NCBI RefSeq assembly: GCF_000764665.1
Contig: NZ_JRGM01000135.1
Span: 1 to 64,000 of the forward strand
Source of the DNA: Aeromonas lacus
GTDB lineage: Bacteria; Pseudomonadota; Gammaproteobacteria; Enterobacterales; Aeromonadaceae
Direction of reading: 5' to 3'
Length of the DNA: 64,000 nucleotides
The notes beneath the pieces are model-generated. The model was given only the letters and a program-made list of their open reading frames with translations, made no database searches and was not told the DNA's origin. Within the stretch, counting starts at the first letter, position 1, and each line of letters opens with the position of its first letter. The position numbers and the translations under genes were made by a program. This document shows, piece after piece, positions 44,068-53,472 of this stretch.

Positions 44068-44862
44068 ATGAACAAATTTCTGAAGGTGTCCCTGTTGGCT
44101 GCGGCGGTTGCCGTAGGTCTGACTGCTTGCCAAAAAGACGAGAAGCCGGCTGCCAATAGCGCCGAGGTGAAGGCAGAGGCCAGCAAACCGGCAGCGTCTA
44201 CCAAGGCGCAGAGCTTTGAAGAGCAATCCGGTTACGCCATCGGCCTCTCCATGGGTCGCTACATTGCCAACACCCTGGAGCGCCAGCAGGAGCTGGGTAT
44301 CAAGCTGGACAACGCCGTCATCCTGAAAGGGGTCACCGATGGTCTGGGCAAAGAAGCCAAGATGACCGACGAAGAGATCCAGAAAGTACTGCAGCAGTAC
44401 GACGCCAAGATCAACGAGCTGACCAAGGCTAAAGCCGAGAAAGATGCCGTTGAGAATCTGAAGAAAGGCGAAGAGTTCCTGGCCGCCAACGCCAAGAAAG
44501 AGGGCGTGAAGAGCACTGAATCCGGCCTGCAGTATCAGGTCGAGAAGATGGGCACTGGCGCCAAGCCGAAGGCGACCGACATCGTCAAGGTTCACTACAC
44601 CGGTACTCTGACCGATGGCACCAAGTTCGACAGCTCCGTTGACCGTGGCGAGCCGGCGACCTTCCCGCTCAACCAGGTTATCCCGGGCTGGACCGAAGGC
44701 GTACAGCTGATGCCGGTTGGCTCCAAGTTCAAGTTCTTCCTGCCGTCCAAGCTGGCCTACGGCGAGCACGGTGCTGGCTCCATCCCGGCTAACGCCGTGC
44801 TGGTGTTTGACGTCGAGCTGCTGGCTATCGAGAAGCCAGCTGCAGAAGACGCCAAGAAGTAA
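44068..44862 (+). CDS. fkpA: Periplasmic FKBP-type isomerase FkpA
   Basis: 264 residues. Signal with lipoprotein-like MNKFLKVSLLAAAVAVGLTAC, then the helical dimerisation domain (FEEQSGYAIGLSMGRYIANTLE) and a C-terminal FKBP domain (VKVHYTGTLTDGTKFDSSVD, GWTEGVQLM, KLAYGEHG). The LTAC box suggests lipid anchoring, unlike the free E. coli FkpA. GGAG precedes the second ATG by seven bases, so that start is chosen. Confidence 0.94.
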   Translation: MNKFLKVSLLAAAVAVGLTACQKDEKPAANSAEVKAEASKPAASTKAQSFEEQSGYAIGLSMGRYIANTLERQQELGIKLDNAVILKGVTDGLGKEAKMTDEEIQKVLQQYDAKINELTKAKAEKDAVENLKKGEEFLAANAKKEGVKSTESGLQYQVEKMGTGAKPKATDIVKVHYTGTLTDGTKFDSSVDRGEPATFPLNQVIPGWTEGVQLMPVGSKFKFFLPSKLAYGEHGAGSIPANAVLVFDVELLAIEKPAAEDAKK

Positions 44863-44878
44863 TTCCTTTGTATCGATG

Positions 44879-44906
44879 AAAACGGCTCCTTAAGGAGCCG
44901 TTTTTA
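44879..44906 (+). terminator. Rho-independent terminator after fkpA
   Basis: Stem AAAACGGCTCCT / AGGAGCCGTTTTT, 16 nt after the fkpA stop. Confidence 0.9.
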
Positions 44907-45013
44907 CTTGCGCATCCTCTCGTTTCGCGGGATAAACTGAGAGCATTGCGCATGTGGATATCAGCGGTAGCGCTAAAAATAAAGAACAAAATCAATTAAC
45001 AAGGATCAATCCT

Positions 45014-46420
45014 GTGGCTGAGAACGCACCCCGTGTCCTGTTGGTGGAAGATACCCGGAGTCTGGCTGTAGTTTATGAGCAGTACCTGCGCCAGGATGGC
45101 TATGAGGTGGTGCTGGCCGATTGCGGACAGCAGGCGCTGGAGGTGTTGCTGACGAGCCCCCCTCCGGTGGTGCTGCTTGATCTGGAGTTGCCCGACATGT
45201 CGGGCATGGAGATCCTGCAACAGATCACCGAACAACAGCTCCCCTGCGCCGTGGTAGTGATCACTGCCCACGGCTCGGTGGATGTGGCGGTGGAGGCGAT
45301 GCGTCTCGGTGCCTTCGATTTTCTGACCAAGCCGTTTGACAGCAAGCGGCTCTGCGCCACAGCCCGCAATGCCTTGAAACACCAGCAGTTGAGCTCACTG
45401 GTCGCTCACTATCGCGAGAACTTCGAGCGGCAATCCTTCTTCGGTTTTATCGGTGCCTCCATGGCGATGCAGGCGGTTTATCGCATCATCGAGAGCGCGG
45501 CGCCGAGCAAGGCGACCGTCTTTATCACCGGCGAGAGCGGTACCGGCAAGGAGGTGTGTGCCGAGGCGATCCACCAGTGCAGCCCGCGCCGCGAGCAGCC
45601 CTTTATCGCCCTCAACTGCGCCGCCATTCCCCACGATTTGATGGAGAGCGAGATCTTCGGCCATGTGAAGGGCTCCTTCACCGGAGCCCAGGGCGATCGC
45701 AAAGGGGCTGCCAGTCTGGCGGACGGCGGCACCCTGTTTCTCGACGAGATCTGCGAGATGGATCTCGACCTGCAGAGCAAGCTGCTGCGCTTTATACAGA
45801 CCGGCACCCTGCAGCGGGTCGGCAGCGGCAAACTGGAAACCGTGGATGTGCGCTTTATCTGCGCCACCAACCGGGATCCCCTGCTGGAAGTGAAAGCAGG
45901 CCGTTTTCGCGAGGATCTCTACTACCGGCTCCACGTCATCCCCCTCTATCTGCCGCCGCTCAGGGAGCGGGGCGAGGATATTCTGCTGCTGGCCCGCAGC
46001 CTGCTGCAGAACTATGCGAAGGAGGAGAACAAGCGCTTTCGCGACTTCGATGCCGCCGCGGCGCGGGTGCTGCTCGACTACCCTTGGCCCGGCAACGTGC
46101 GCGAGCTGCAGAACGTGGTGCGCAACATCGTCGTGCTTAATGACAAGGAGCTGGTCAGCCCGGATATCCTGCCACCGCCCCTCAATGGCTTGCGTGCTCT
46201 GGCTGTCACAGCGGCAGCTGCCCAGCAACCCGCTGCAACAGCCGCCACTCCCGCTGCTGGCGGGCCGATCCGGCCGCTCTGGCTGGTGGAAAAAGAGGTG
46301 ATAGAGCAGGCCATCGCCAGCTGTGATGGCAATATTCCCAAGGCGGCGGCGTTGCTGGAGATCAGCCCCTCCACCATCTATCGCAAGAAGCAGGGGTGGG
46401 AAGAGGCCAATCTGGCCTGA
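45014..46420 (+). CDS. luxO: LuxO-type sigma-54-dependent response regulator
   Basis: 468 residues from a GTG with AAGGA eight bases upstream; an earlier GTG 60 nt before is possible. Domains: receiver (Asp56 in VLLDLELPD), AAA+ activator (TGESGTGKE, DGGTLFLDEIC, the sigma-54 contact GSFTGA) and a Fis-type helix (IPKAAALLEISPSTIYRKKQ). The run VYRIIESAAPSKATVFITGE is near-identical to Vibrio LuxO. LuxO-P activates small-RNA (Qrr) genes in quorum sensing. The phosphotransfer partner luxU is not adjacent. An Ala/Pro-rich linker (PAATAATPAAGG) precedes the DNA-binding part. Confidence 0.9.
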   Translation: MAENAPRVLLVEDTRSLAVVYEQYLRQDGYEVVLADCGQQALEVLLTSPPPVVLLDLELPDMSGMEILQQITEQQLPCAVVVITAHGSVDVAVEAMRLGAFDFLTKPFDSKRLCATARNALKHQQLSSLVAHYRENFERQSFFGFIGASMAMQAVYRIIESAAPSKATVFITGESGTGKEVCAEAIHQCSPRREQPFIALNCAAIPHDLMESEIFGHVKGSFTGAQGDRKGAASLADGGTLFLDEICEMDLDLQSKLLRFIQTGTLQRVGSGKLETVDVRFICATNRDPLLEVKAGRFREDLYYRLHVIPLYLPPLRERGEDILLLARSLLQNYAKEENKRFRDFDAAAARVLLDYPWPGNVRELQNVVRNIVVLNDKELVSPDILPPPLNGLRALAVTAAAAQQPAATAATPAAGGPIRPLWLVEKEVIEQAIASCDGNIPKAAALLEISPSTIYRKKQGWEEANLA

Positions 46421-46440
46421 ACCAGCTTGCCAAAAGAGAA

Positions 46441-46462
46441 GGGCGGCCAGAGTGCCGCCCAT
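46441..46462. terminator. Hairpin between luxO and the TPR-like gene
   Basis: Stem GGGCGGC / GCCGCCC with loop CAGAGT, followed by ATATCTTTT on the plus strand. Confidence 0.7.
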
Positions 46463-46476
46463 ATCTTTTGAGTCGT

Positions 46477-47346
46477 TCAGAGTTTGGCGAGGCGTTTGAG
46501 CCGGGCCAGCCGCTCAGCCTCATGGCTCTTGCTCCAGCTATCGCGCGAGAGCAGAAACCAGGCGCGGGCAAAGTATTCGGCCGCCGCCGGATCATCCAGC
46601 GCCAGCGCATTCTCCCCCAGCTCCTCGAACAGATCGCCATCTTCCGCAGCGCCAGCTTCGCTCATATCGGCCTTGAGCTGGGTCAGTTCGGCCATGGCTT
46701 GTTGATGCAGACCCATGGCCCGGCTCAGGCGAGCCAGACTCCAGCGGGCGATAAAAGCCTTGCCCTGCTCCTGATGCGCTTCATGCCAGCTCAGGCACTT
46801 CTGTTGCAGCGCTTTCGCCTCGTCAAATCGCCCCAGCTCGAACAGGGTCCAGCCCAGATTGTGGTAAATGGCGGGTAGCCAGCTGCGCACCCGCTCATCC
46901 GGGCTGCGCTCGGCCAGCTCCATCCCCAACTGATGCCAGCGGCTCTGCTCCGCCGGCAGCACCGTCATGGCCACCATCTGGGCGGCATCAATGGCGAGAT
47001 AGAGCTCCTTGCTCTTGAGCCCTTGCTGCCAGGCTTGCTCAAACTGCGCTTTGGCCTGACTCTGATCGCTAGCGGCATGGAACAGGCGGCCCCGCTCGAT
47101 ATGCAACCTGACCCGGGCTTTGGGGGTTGCCCCTGTGAGGCGGTTCTCTACATCATCAAGGATCTGTATGGCTTGCTCTGGCTGGTGTTGCAGGGCGTGG
47201 GTGCGGGCAATCTGGGTCAGCAGCTCCAGCTCGAGCTGCAAATCCTGGTCGGCGCGCGCTGCGGGCAACAGGGCATCGAAGCGCTGGGCAGTGGCGACGG
47301 GATCCTGATAGTCCCATAGCTCCATGAAATCGGGCGGATTCTCCAT
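46477..47346 (-). CDS. TPR-like repeat protein
   Basis: 289 residues rich in helical TPR-type pairs (LTQIARTHALQHQPEQAIQI, IYHNLGWTLFELGRFDEAKAL, PAAAEYFARAWFLL). No signal or membrane segment. The start MENPPDFMELWD has GGAGG before it; the longer upstream frame is not supported. Probably a cytoplasmic scaffold; no partner can be named. Convergent with luxO. Confidence 0.8.
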   Translation of the reverse strand: MENPPDFMELWDYQDPVATAQRFDALLPAARADQDLQLELELLTQIARTHALQHQPEQAIQILDDVENRLTGATPKARVRLHIERGRLFHAASDQSQAKAQFEQAWQQGLKSKELYLAIDAAQMVAMTVLPAEQSRWHQLGMELAERSPDERVRSWLPAIYHNLGWTLFELGRFDEAKALQQKCLSWHEAHQEQGKAFIARWSLARLSRAMGLHQQAMAELTQLKADMSEAGAAEDGDLFEELGENALALDDPAAAEYFARAWFLLSRDSWSKSHEAERLARLKRLAKL

Positions 47347-47459
47347 CTGGCCTCCTGGCTGGCGATCCTTGCACCAAGATGCCTGCAGGTTATTGATTGC
47401 ACAAGGGGCGCTCGTCACAGAGCACCCCTTGAGTCATGTCAGCGTCAGCGGCCAGCTGG

Positions 47460-47795
47460 TCAGTAGACCATGGCCAGACTCATCAGCATCAGGCCGAGGG
47501 CGGCAAAGGCGCCCTCCTTGATGGCCAGACGTGGCACCAGTGCCTTGGGTAGACCCGGAAACAGGCTCAGGGCAAAGCCAAGGCCCGGCATCAACCAGTG
47601 GAAGGCGGGATTGCGCAGGGCGGGATCGGCGGCGCCATTGATGATGATCAGCAGAATAAAAAGGGTAAAGGCGGGCAGAATAAACCAGCGCACTGTGCCG
47701 ACGGCAACGGCCCGCAGCGGCGAGATGCGATAGAGCAGCATGGTCACCAGAAAGAGTACAAAGGGGGCCAGCAGGTAGAGCGGAGCGGGGTTCAT
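47460..47795 (-). CDS. Small integral membrane protein, unknown
   Basis: 111 residues with about three hydrophobic helices (LAPFVLFLVTMLLY, WFILPAFTLFILLIIINGA, EGAFAALGLMLMSLAMVY). AGGAA lies seven bases before the ATG. It lacks recognisable motifs. No assignment. Confidence 0.7.
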   Translation of the reverse strand: MNPAPLYLLAPFVLFLVTMLLYRISPLRAVAVGTVRWFILPAFTLFILLIIINGAADPALRNPAFHWLMPGLGFALSLFPGLPKALVPRLAIKEGAFAALGLMLMSLAMVY

Positions 47796-47966
47796 AACGA
47801 ATTTCCTGAAAACAGATGACCAGACAGCTTGGGTTGGCAACAGCGTGGATTAGCAACAGTTGGGCTGGGAACAGACAGTGCCGAGATTTAATCAGTCTTC
47901 AATTAGCCTGGCCAGCCTGATGGCCCGGCTCTGTGAAGAGGATCCCGGACAAAGGTTTGCAGCCTC

Positions 47967-48308
47967 TTAGCGCAACCACAACCAGACGGCGACAAAGCCG
48001 AGCCAGCTGGCGGCCAGCAGGGCCCATGGCAGCGGATGGTGGCGAGTGACCTCGATGACCTCAAGGGCTTCATCCTGTTCGTCTTGCTGCACTTGCTGGT
48101 TCTGTTTCGCTTTGGTCTGCAGCTTCTTCTGGCGACTGGCTTCGCGAGCCCGCGCCTTCATCTGCTTTTTATACTCGTCGATCCCTTTCTGGATCCCCTG
48201 AGCGATAAGCTGGGTCTGCTCCTTGGTCTGCCCCGGCTTCTGGTTGGCACGGGCAATTTTCATCGCCTCCTGCTGGGTCTCGGGGGAAATCTTGTCGTAC
48301 TTGGCCAT
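47967..48308 (-). CDS. DUF2956-family protein
   Basis: 113 residues: a basic, Gln/Lys-rich helix (QLIAQGIQKGIDEYKKQMKA) and a C-terminal membrane anchor (LPWALLAASWLGFVAVWLWL). MAKYDKISPETQQEAM is typical of DUF2956 proteins of Vibrio and Aeromonas. GAGGAG precedes the start. Function unknown. Confidence 0.85.
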   Translation of the reverse strand: MAKYDKISPETQQEAMKIARANQKPGQTKEQTQLIAQGIQKGIDEYKKQMKARAREASRQKKLQTKAKQNQQVQQDEQDEALEVIEVTRHHPLPWALLAASWLGFVAVWLWLR

Positions 48309-48567
48309 CAACACACTCCTCGGGCATGGGGGAGGGAGTATGCCACAAAACCGCGTGTCGTGGGGCTTGGCCAGACATGGCTGCAAATGAGAAACACCTC
48401 AATAAAAGCATTTAAAAATCAGTAGCAAAGGGTAAGTTTGGCCATCGATCACAATTAACAACATTTGTGAGTCGCTGATGAAAATTTCTTCTTCGTTGTT
48501 TGTTATATTTGGGCCCGACCTGCTGGATGGGGTCGCTAAATAACAAAACAATCAAGGTGATATGGAA

Positions 48568-50295
48568 ATGAATAATAACGTTATCAAAGGCGGCGTGGCC
48601 CTGGCCGTGCTGGCGGCACTGACGGGTTGCAATATCTCCAAAAACGACAGCGTTGCACCCTGCACCGAAAATGTCTGCAAACTGACCATTCTGCACACCA
48701 ACGATACCCACGGCCGTTTCTGGAATAACGCGGAAAACGAATATGGCATGGCCGCCCAGAAGACGCTGGTCGAGCGGTTGCGTAGCGAGGCCAAGGCGGC
48801 TGGCAGCACTGTGCTGGTGCTCTCCGGCGGTGACGTGAATACCGGGGTACCCGAGTCGGATCTGCAGGATGCCGAGCCCGATTTCATGGCGATGAACAGC
48901 ATCCGCTACGACGCCATGGCGGTGGGCAACCACGAATTCGACAACCCCCTCAGCGTGATCGAGAAGCAGCGCAAGTGGGCCAGGTTCCCCATGCTCTCCG
49001 CCAACATCTATGACAAGGCGAGCGGCAAGCACTACTTCGACCCCTACAAGGTGTTCAAGCTGGAGAACGGTCTCAAGGTCGCCGTGCTGGGCCTGACCAC
49101 CGAGGATACCGCCCAGCTGGTGGATCCCGACAACGTGAAAACCCTGGAGTTTCGCGATCCGACCTCGGAAGCGGCCAAGCTGGGCAAGCAGATCCGTGCC
49201 AAGAAGGAGGCCAATCTGGTCTTCGCCATCACCCACATGGGCCACTATGCCGATGGCCAGCACGGCAGCAACGCGCCGGGCGATGTGGAGATGGCTCGCA
49301 AGCTGCCAGCCGGTACCCTGGATGCCATTATCGGCGGCCACTCCCAGAATCCGGTCTGCATGGAGCCGGGCAGTGCGAACAAGTACGCCAACTTCAAGCC
49401 GGGTGATGCCTGCCTGCCGGATCAGCAGAACGGCACCTGGATCATGCAGGCCCATGAGTGGGGCAAATATGTGGGCCGTGCCCAGTTTGACTACCAGAAT
49501 GGCAAGCTGACCCTGACCAGCTATGAGCTGATCCCGGTCAACCTCATCAAGCGCAATGCCAAAGGCGAGGCGATCGATGCCAACGGTGTCGTGACCAAAG
49601 ACCCGGCCAAGATGCAGTTCGTACAGGACGAGATCGTGAAGGATCCCGAGCTCTACAACACCCTGCTCACCTATCAGGAGAAGGGTCAGCAAGAGCTGAA
49701 TGTCGTCATTGGCTCGGCAGATGGCTTGCTGGTAGGGGATCGCAACTCGGTGCGCAACAAGCAGACCAACCTTGGCCGCCTGATCACGACGGCGACCACC
49801 GGCAAGCTGGGCGTTGACTTCGGCATCGTCAACTCCGGCGGTGTGCGTGACAGCATCCCGGCTGGCGATATCACCTATCGCAGCGTGCTGCTGGTGCACC
49901 CCTTTGGCAACACGGTCAACAAGGCGGTGATGAAGGGGAGCGAGCTGGCGACCTATCTGGGTCAGGTTGCAACCAAAACCCGCAACACCGGTGGTTATGC
50001 CCAGTTTGGCGGCATCAATATGGCGGTGGATTGCCAGGCCAAGAGCGTGAATATCACCAGCATCGGTGGCAAGGCGTTTGACCCGGCAGCTACTTACAGC
50101 TTCGCTATCCCGAGCTTCAGTGCCTCCGGTGGCGATGGCTATCCGAAGATCGATACCATCAACGCCGGCCTGGTCGATGCTGCAGTGCTGAAGGAGTATA
50201 TCGAGGTCAATAAGACCATCAACGTTGCTGGCTATCAGCCTGCCAACGAGGTGAGCTATCTGAACACCACTACTCCAACTGAAGGGTGCAACTAA
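48568..50295 (+). CDS. nutA: 5'-nucleotidase / UshA-family lipoprotein (NutA-type)
   Basis: 575 residues. The lipoprotein signal ends at LTGC. The metallophosphatase part has LTILHTNDTHGRF, SGGDV, GNHEFD, AITHMGH and GGHSQNPV; the 5'-nucleotidase C-terminal domain has the NSGGVRDSIPAGDITYRSVL run and two aromatic positions for base stacking. As in Vibrio NutA it should sit on the cell surface or outer membrane and split AMP and related nucleotides for purine salvage. The second ATG is preferred because AAGGTG is nine bases before it. Confidence 0.9.
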   Translation: MNNNVIKGGVALAVLAALTGCNISKNDSVAPCTENVCKLTILHTNDTHGRFWNNAENEYGMAAQKTLVERLRSEAKAAGSTVLVLSGGDVNTGVPESDLQDAEPDFMAMNSIRYDAMAVGNHEFDNPLSVIEKQRKWARFPMLSANIYDKASGKHYFDPYKVFKLENGLKVAVLGLTTEDTAQLVDPDNVKTLEFRDPTSEAAKLGKQIRAKKEANLVFAITHMGHYADGQHGSNAPGDVEMARKLPAGTLDAIIGGHSQNPVCMEPGSANKYANFKPGDACLPDQQNGTWIMQAHEWGKYVGRAQFDYQNGKLTLTSYELIPVNLIKRNAKGEAIDANGVVTKDPAKMQFVQDEIVKDPELYNTLLTYQEKGQQELNVVIGSADGLLVGDRNSVRNKQTNLGRLITTATTGKLGVDFGIVNSGGVRDSIPAGDITYRSVLLVHPFGNTVNKAVMKGSELATYLGQVATKTRNTGGYAQFGGINMAVDCQAKSVNITSIGGKAFDPAATYSFAIPSFSASGGDGYPKIDTINAGLVDAAVLKEYIEVNKTINVAGYQPANEVSYLNTTTPTEGCN

Positions 50296-50346
50296 GCATC
50301 CTTGCACAGCCATCACAGGAGCCGTATTTGGCGGCTCCATTCAAAC

Positions 50347-50378
50347 AAATCCCCGGGATTTGCCCGGGGATTTTTTTA
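50347..50378 (+). terminator. Rho-independent terminator after nutA
   Basis: Stem AAATCCCCGGG / CCCGGGGATTT and a run of seven T. Between this and the next hairpin (about 50380-50713) I see no supported gene; a 65-codon frame at 50405-50602 has no ribosome site. Confidence 0.9.
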
Positions 50379-50713
50379 TCTTGTGACGATGACTGGAGCC
50401 GCTTGTGCTGTTGCTGCCCGGCGCTTGGCATCCCGGCGATAAGCCGCTCTTTCCCTTTATCCTGCCGTCCATACTCGTCGCTTTCCGCTCTGCGACCTCT
50501 TGGTTAGATCGGCCATATCCCCTTGAAGGCGCGCTGGCAGCGCTAAAGGCACAAGGAGACGCGCATTCTGCCACTATAAATTTAATTTATAGGTTTTGCT
50601 GAAATGTCCTCATTTTGACTTATGCCAAGCCGGTTTCAGGAGAGGGACCTTGCCATAGCCGTTTACCAGCCCTGACAAGCCTTCATCCGACTTGTGCGGC
50701 CAGACCGTGAGGC

Positions 50714-50742
50714 AAAAAAGAGGCAGCCGGATGGCTGCCTCT
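50714..50742 (-). terminator. Rho-independent terminator of the Tim44-like gene
   Basis: Stem AGAGGCAGCC / GGCTGCCTCT with loop GGAT; followed by six T on the minus strand. Confidence 0.85.
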
Positions 50743-50765
50743 GCGGTTTTTTATGAGCGCTGCGA

Positions 50766-51626
50766 TTAGAGCTGCTCGATACCAACGATATGCCAGGGGG
50801 CATTGTTCTTGGCCAGATCGCGCTCGAGGTGCCACACCTCCTTGATGTCCTCCTCGACCTGCTCCTGACGGTCCATGTAGCGGCCGCTGAAGCGCACGCT
50901 CACCTGGGCCCAGTCGCTGCCGTAGTCGGCGCGCACCAGCTGGGTATCCACATACATCACTTCGGTATGCTGGTCGCCAGTCAGTTCGGCGCGCTCGGCT
51001 TTGAGCTGCTCGAACAGCTCGGGGCTGACGTATTCGCGCACTTTTTCCAGATCGTTCTTGTTCCACGCCTCTTGCAGAGTGCGGTAGTGGTCGCGGGCAC
51101 CGGCCAGGAAGCCGTTCATGTCAAAGCCCGGTGGCAGGCGGAACGGCACATCGCTGTCGGCAAAGCCGGTGGCTTGCGGTGCGCTGTTGCTCTGCTCAAA
51201 CTGCTGCGGGGCAGCGCTCTGGGGCGGCTGATAGCCGGCATAGGCCGTTTGTTGCGGTTGTGGCGCCCCCATCTTGCCCCGGCGCATGGCCCGGAACAGG
51301 AAAACGGCACCCAGTGCCAGCAGGGCGATCAGCAGGAAGTCCATCCCTTGCAGACCTTCAAAGGCGCCGCTGCCCAGCAGGTAGGCAAACAGGCCACCGG
51401 CCAGCAGACCGCCCAGCAGACCACCCATCATGCCGCTCTTCTTCGGCGGGGTTTGGGCACCCAGGGTCGGGTTCTTGTTGTCGACCGGTTTGGCCGCAGG
51501 CTGTGCCGGCGCTGTCTTGTAACTTTTGCCGAAGGATTTGCCGCCACCAAACTTCTTGGCCTCGGCGTGCGGTGCCCCCAGGCCGATGGCCAGGATCATG
51601 GCAAACAGGGTCAGCATCTTTTTCAT
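50766..51626 (-). CDS. Tim44-like domain membrane protein
   Basis: 286 residues. A signal or anchor segment (MLTLFAMILAIGLGAPHAEA) is followed by a low-complexity region, a Gly-rich stretch with two hydrophobic helices (GGLLGGLLAGGLFAYLLG, DFLLIALLALGAVFLF), then a Tim44/TIM-barrel-like C-terminal domain (LQEAWNKNDLEKVREYVSPELFEQLK ... VSVRFSGRYMD). Bacterial members of this family are of unknown role, perhaps in membrane protein handling. Divergent from dnaB. Confidence 0.82.
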   Translation of the reverse strand: MKKMLTLFAMILAIGLGAPHAEAKKFGGGKSFGKSYKTAPAQPAAKPVDNKNPTLGAQTPPKKSGMMGGLLGGLLAGGLFAYLLGSGAFEGLQGMDFLLIALLALGAVFLFRAMRRGKMGAPQPQQTAYAGYQPPQSAAPQQFEQSNSAPQATGFADSDVPFRLPPGFDMNGFLAGARDHYRTLQEAWNKNDLEKVREYVSPELFEQLKAERAELTGDQHTEVMYVDTQLVRADYGSDWAQVSVRFSGRYMDRQEQVEEDIKEVWHLERDLAKNNAPWHIVGIEQL

Positions 51627-51810
51627 TTTGACTCTTTCACTCTCGTCTGTAGTTGGGGCATGCTCTGCTTAGGCAAGCTCAGCAAGGCGCATGGCAGGCT
51701 GCCTGTCCCTAAATGTGTCGCAGCTTGTGCCGATAAATACCATGACAGGCATGAATTATTCATGAACGAATTACCACCTCGCGTGGGTCTCGATGTCAGG
51801 AGTGTGCAGC

Positions 51811-51912
51811 ATGAAAAGCAGACGATTGAGCCGCAAAGAGCGCAAGATGCGCAGCAAAACCAGAAGCAGCAAGAACGAACAAACCCTGGTCTGGCCCTTT
51901 ATGATGATATGA
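51811..51912 (+). CDS. Possible short basic peptide, 33 residues
   Basis: MKSRRLSRKERKMRSKTRSS followed by a short hydrophobic end (LVWPFMMI). AGGAG lies eight bases before the ATG, the best ribosome site in this 363-bp gap. A longer overlapping frame (51763-51953) in another phase has no such site. Composition recalls small DNA- or RNA-binding or ribosome-associated peptides; conservation is untested and the call is tentative. Confidence 0.35.
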   Translation: MKSRRLSRKERKMRSKTRSSKNEQTLVWPFMMI

Positions 51913-51989
51913 GCCGCCAGATAGGGCTCGCCGTAGTTGGCTTTCTTTTGTAAAATTCCCGTCCCCTTCCCGCTGCGGTTTTTATGTGT

Positions 51990-53384
51990 ATGGCAGAGCA
52001 AGTGACGGCGAAAAAAGACGCCAAGACACAACAGCTGAAAGTTCCCCCCCACTCTTTTGAGGCCGAACAGTCCGTACTGGGCGGCCTGATGCTGGATAAC
52101 GACGCCTGGGATCGGGTCGCCGAGCGGGTGATCGACAAGGATTTCTACAGCCGTCCGCACCGGTTGATCTTCCAGGCCATGACCCGCCTCTCCAACGCGG
52201 GCAACCCCATCGACCTCATCACCCTGCAGGAGGAGCTGGAGCGCTCCGAACAGCTGGAGGAGGCAGGTGGCTTCGCCTATCTGGTTGAGATCGCCAAGAA
52301 CACCCCGAGTGCCGCCAACATCAACGCTTACGCCGAAATCGTGCGCGAGCGGGCGGTGGTGCGGGAGATGATCTCGGTCGCCAACGAGATCGTCGAAGCG
52401 GGCTACGAGCCACAGGGGCGAACCTCCGGCGATCTGCTCGACCTGGCCGAGAGCAAGGTATTCAAGATTGCCGAGCAGCGCACCAGCGCCAACGAGGGGC
52501 CCCAGCCGCTCAAGCTGATCCTCGAGCAGACCGTCGACAAGATTGAAGAGCTGTTCAAGACCCCCCACAACGGGGTGACCGGCGTCTCCAGCGGATACAA
52601 CGATCTGGACAAGATGACCGCCGGCCTGCAGCGCTCGGATCTGGTCATCGTCGCCGCCCGTCCCTCCATGGGCAAGACCACCTTTGCCATGAACCTGTGC
52701 GAGCATGCGGCCCTCACTGCCGACAAGCCGGTGCTCATCTTCTCGCTGGAGATGCCCTCCGAGCAGATCATCATGCGTATGCTCGCCTCGGTCGGTCGCA
52801 TCGACCAGACCAAGGTACGTACCGGTCAGCTCGACGACGAGGATTGGGCCCGCCTCTCCTCCACCATGGGATTGCTGCTGGAGAAGGGCAAGATGTATAT
52901 CGATGACGCCTCCGGCCTCACCCCGACCGATGTGCGCTCCCGCGCCCGCCGGGTGGCGCGCGAGCATGGCGGCCTCTCGATGATCATGGTGGACTACCTG
53001 CAACTGATGCGGGTGCCGGCGCTCTCTGACAACCGTACCCTGGAGATCGGTGAAATCTCCCGCTCCCTCAAGGCGCTGGCGAAAGAGCTGCAGTGCCCGG
53101 TAGTGGCACTCTCCCAGCTGAACCGAAGCCTGGAACAGCGAGCCGACAAGCGTCCGGTCAACTCGGATCTGCGTGAATCTGGCTCCATCGAGCAGGATGC
53201 GGACTTGATCATGTTTATCTATCGTGATGAGGTTTATCACGATGACAGCCCGGACAAAGGGATTGCCGAGATCATCATCGGCAAACAGCGTAACGGCCCC
53301 ATCGGCCGGGTGCGCCTCACCTTCCAGGGTCAGTTCTCCCGGTTCGACAACTATGCCGGTCCGGCGTTTGATGACGATTATTGA
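51990..53384 (+). CDS. dnaB: Replicative DNA helicase DnaB
   Basis: 464 residues: N-terminal DnaG-binding domain (HSFEAEQSVLGGLMLDNDAW) and RecA-type motor with Walker A ARPSMGKTTFA, Walker B MIMVDYLQLM, and the LSQLNRSLEQRADKRP loop that binds DNA. It is the hexameric helicase at the replication fork. The ATG of MAEQV is preferred to one six bases earlier. As in E. coli it precedes alr. Confidence 0.98.
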   Translation: MAEQVTAKKDAKTQQLKVPPHSFEAEQSVLGGLMLDNDAWDRVAERVIDKDFYSRPHRLIFQAMTRLSNAGNPIDLITLQEELERSEQLEEAGGFAYLVEIAKNTPSAANINAYAEIVRERAVVREMISVANEIVEAGYEPQGRTSGDLLDLAESKVFKIAEQRTSANEGPQPLKLILEQTVDKIEELFKTPHNGVTGVSSGYNDLDKMTAGLQRSDLVIVAARPSMGKTTFAMNLCEHAALTADKPVLIFSLEMPSEQIIMRMLASVGRIDQTKVRTGQLDDEDWARLSSTMGLLLEKGKMYIDDASGLTPTDVRSRARRVAREHGGLSMIMVDYLQLMRVPALSDNRTLEIGEISRSLKALAKELQCPVVALSQLNRSLEQRADKRPVNSDLRESGSIEQDADLIMFIYRDEVYHDDSPDKGIAEIIIGKQRNGPIGRVRLTFQGQFSRFDNYAGPAFDDDY

Positions 53385-53398
53385 TAAGTAACAATCAG

Positions 53399-53422
53399 GG
53401 CAATCCTGTGGTCAGGATTGCC
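53399..53422. other. Hairpin after dnaB
   Basis: Perfect ten-base stem GGCAATCCTG / CAGGATTGCC with loop TGGT, starting 15 nt after the dnaB stop and lacking a T run. Confidence 0.5.
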
Positions 53423-53472
53423 ACCACCGCTCTGACCCGCTTGCCATTTATTGAGAGGCAGCCCGTCAGAGC

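Noticed and set aside
50405..50602. 65-codon frame after nutA
   Set aside because: No ribosome site, no homology I recognise, and rich in rare-looking hydrophobic runs by chance.
51763..51953. 63-codon frame MNELPPRVGLDV... before dnaB
   Set aside because: No ribosome site before its ATG; the overlapping 33-codon frame has a far better one.
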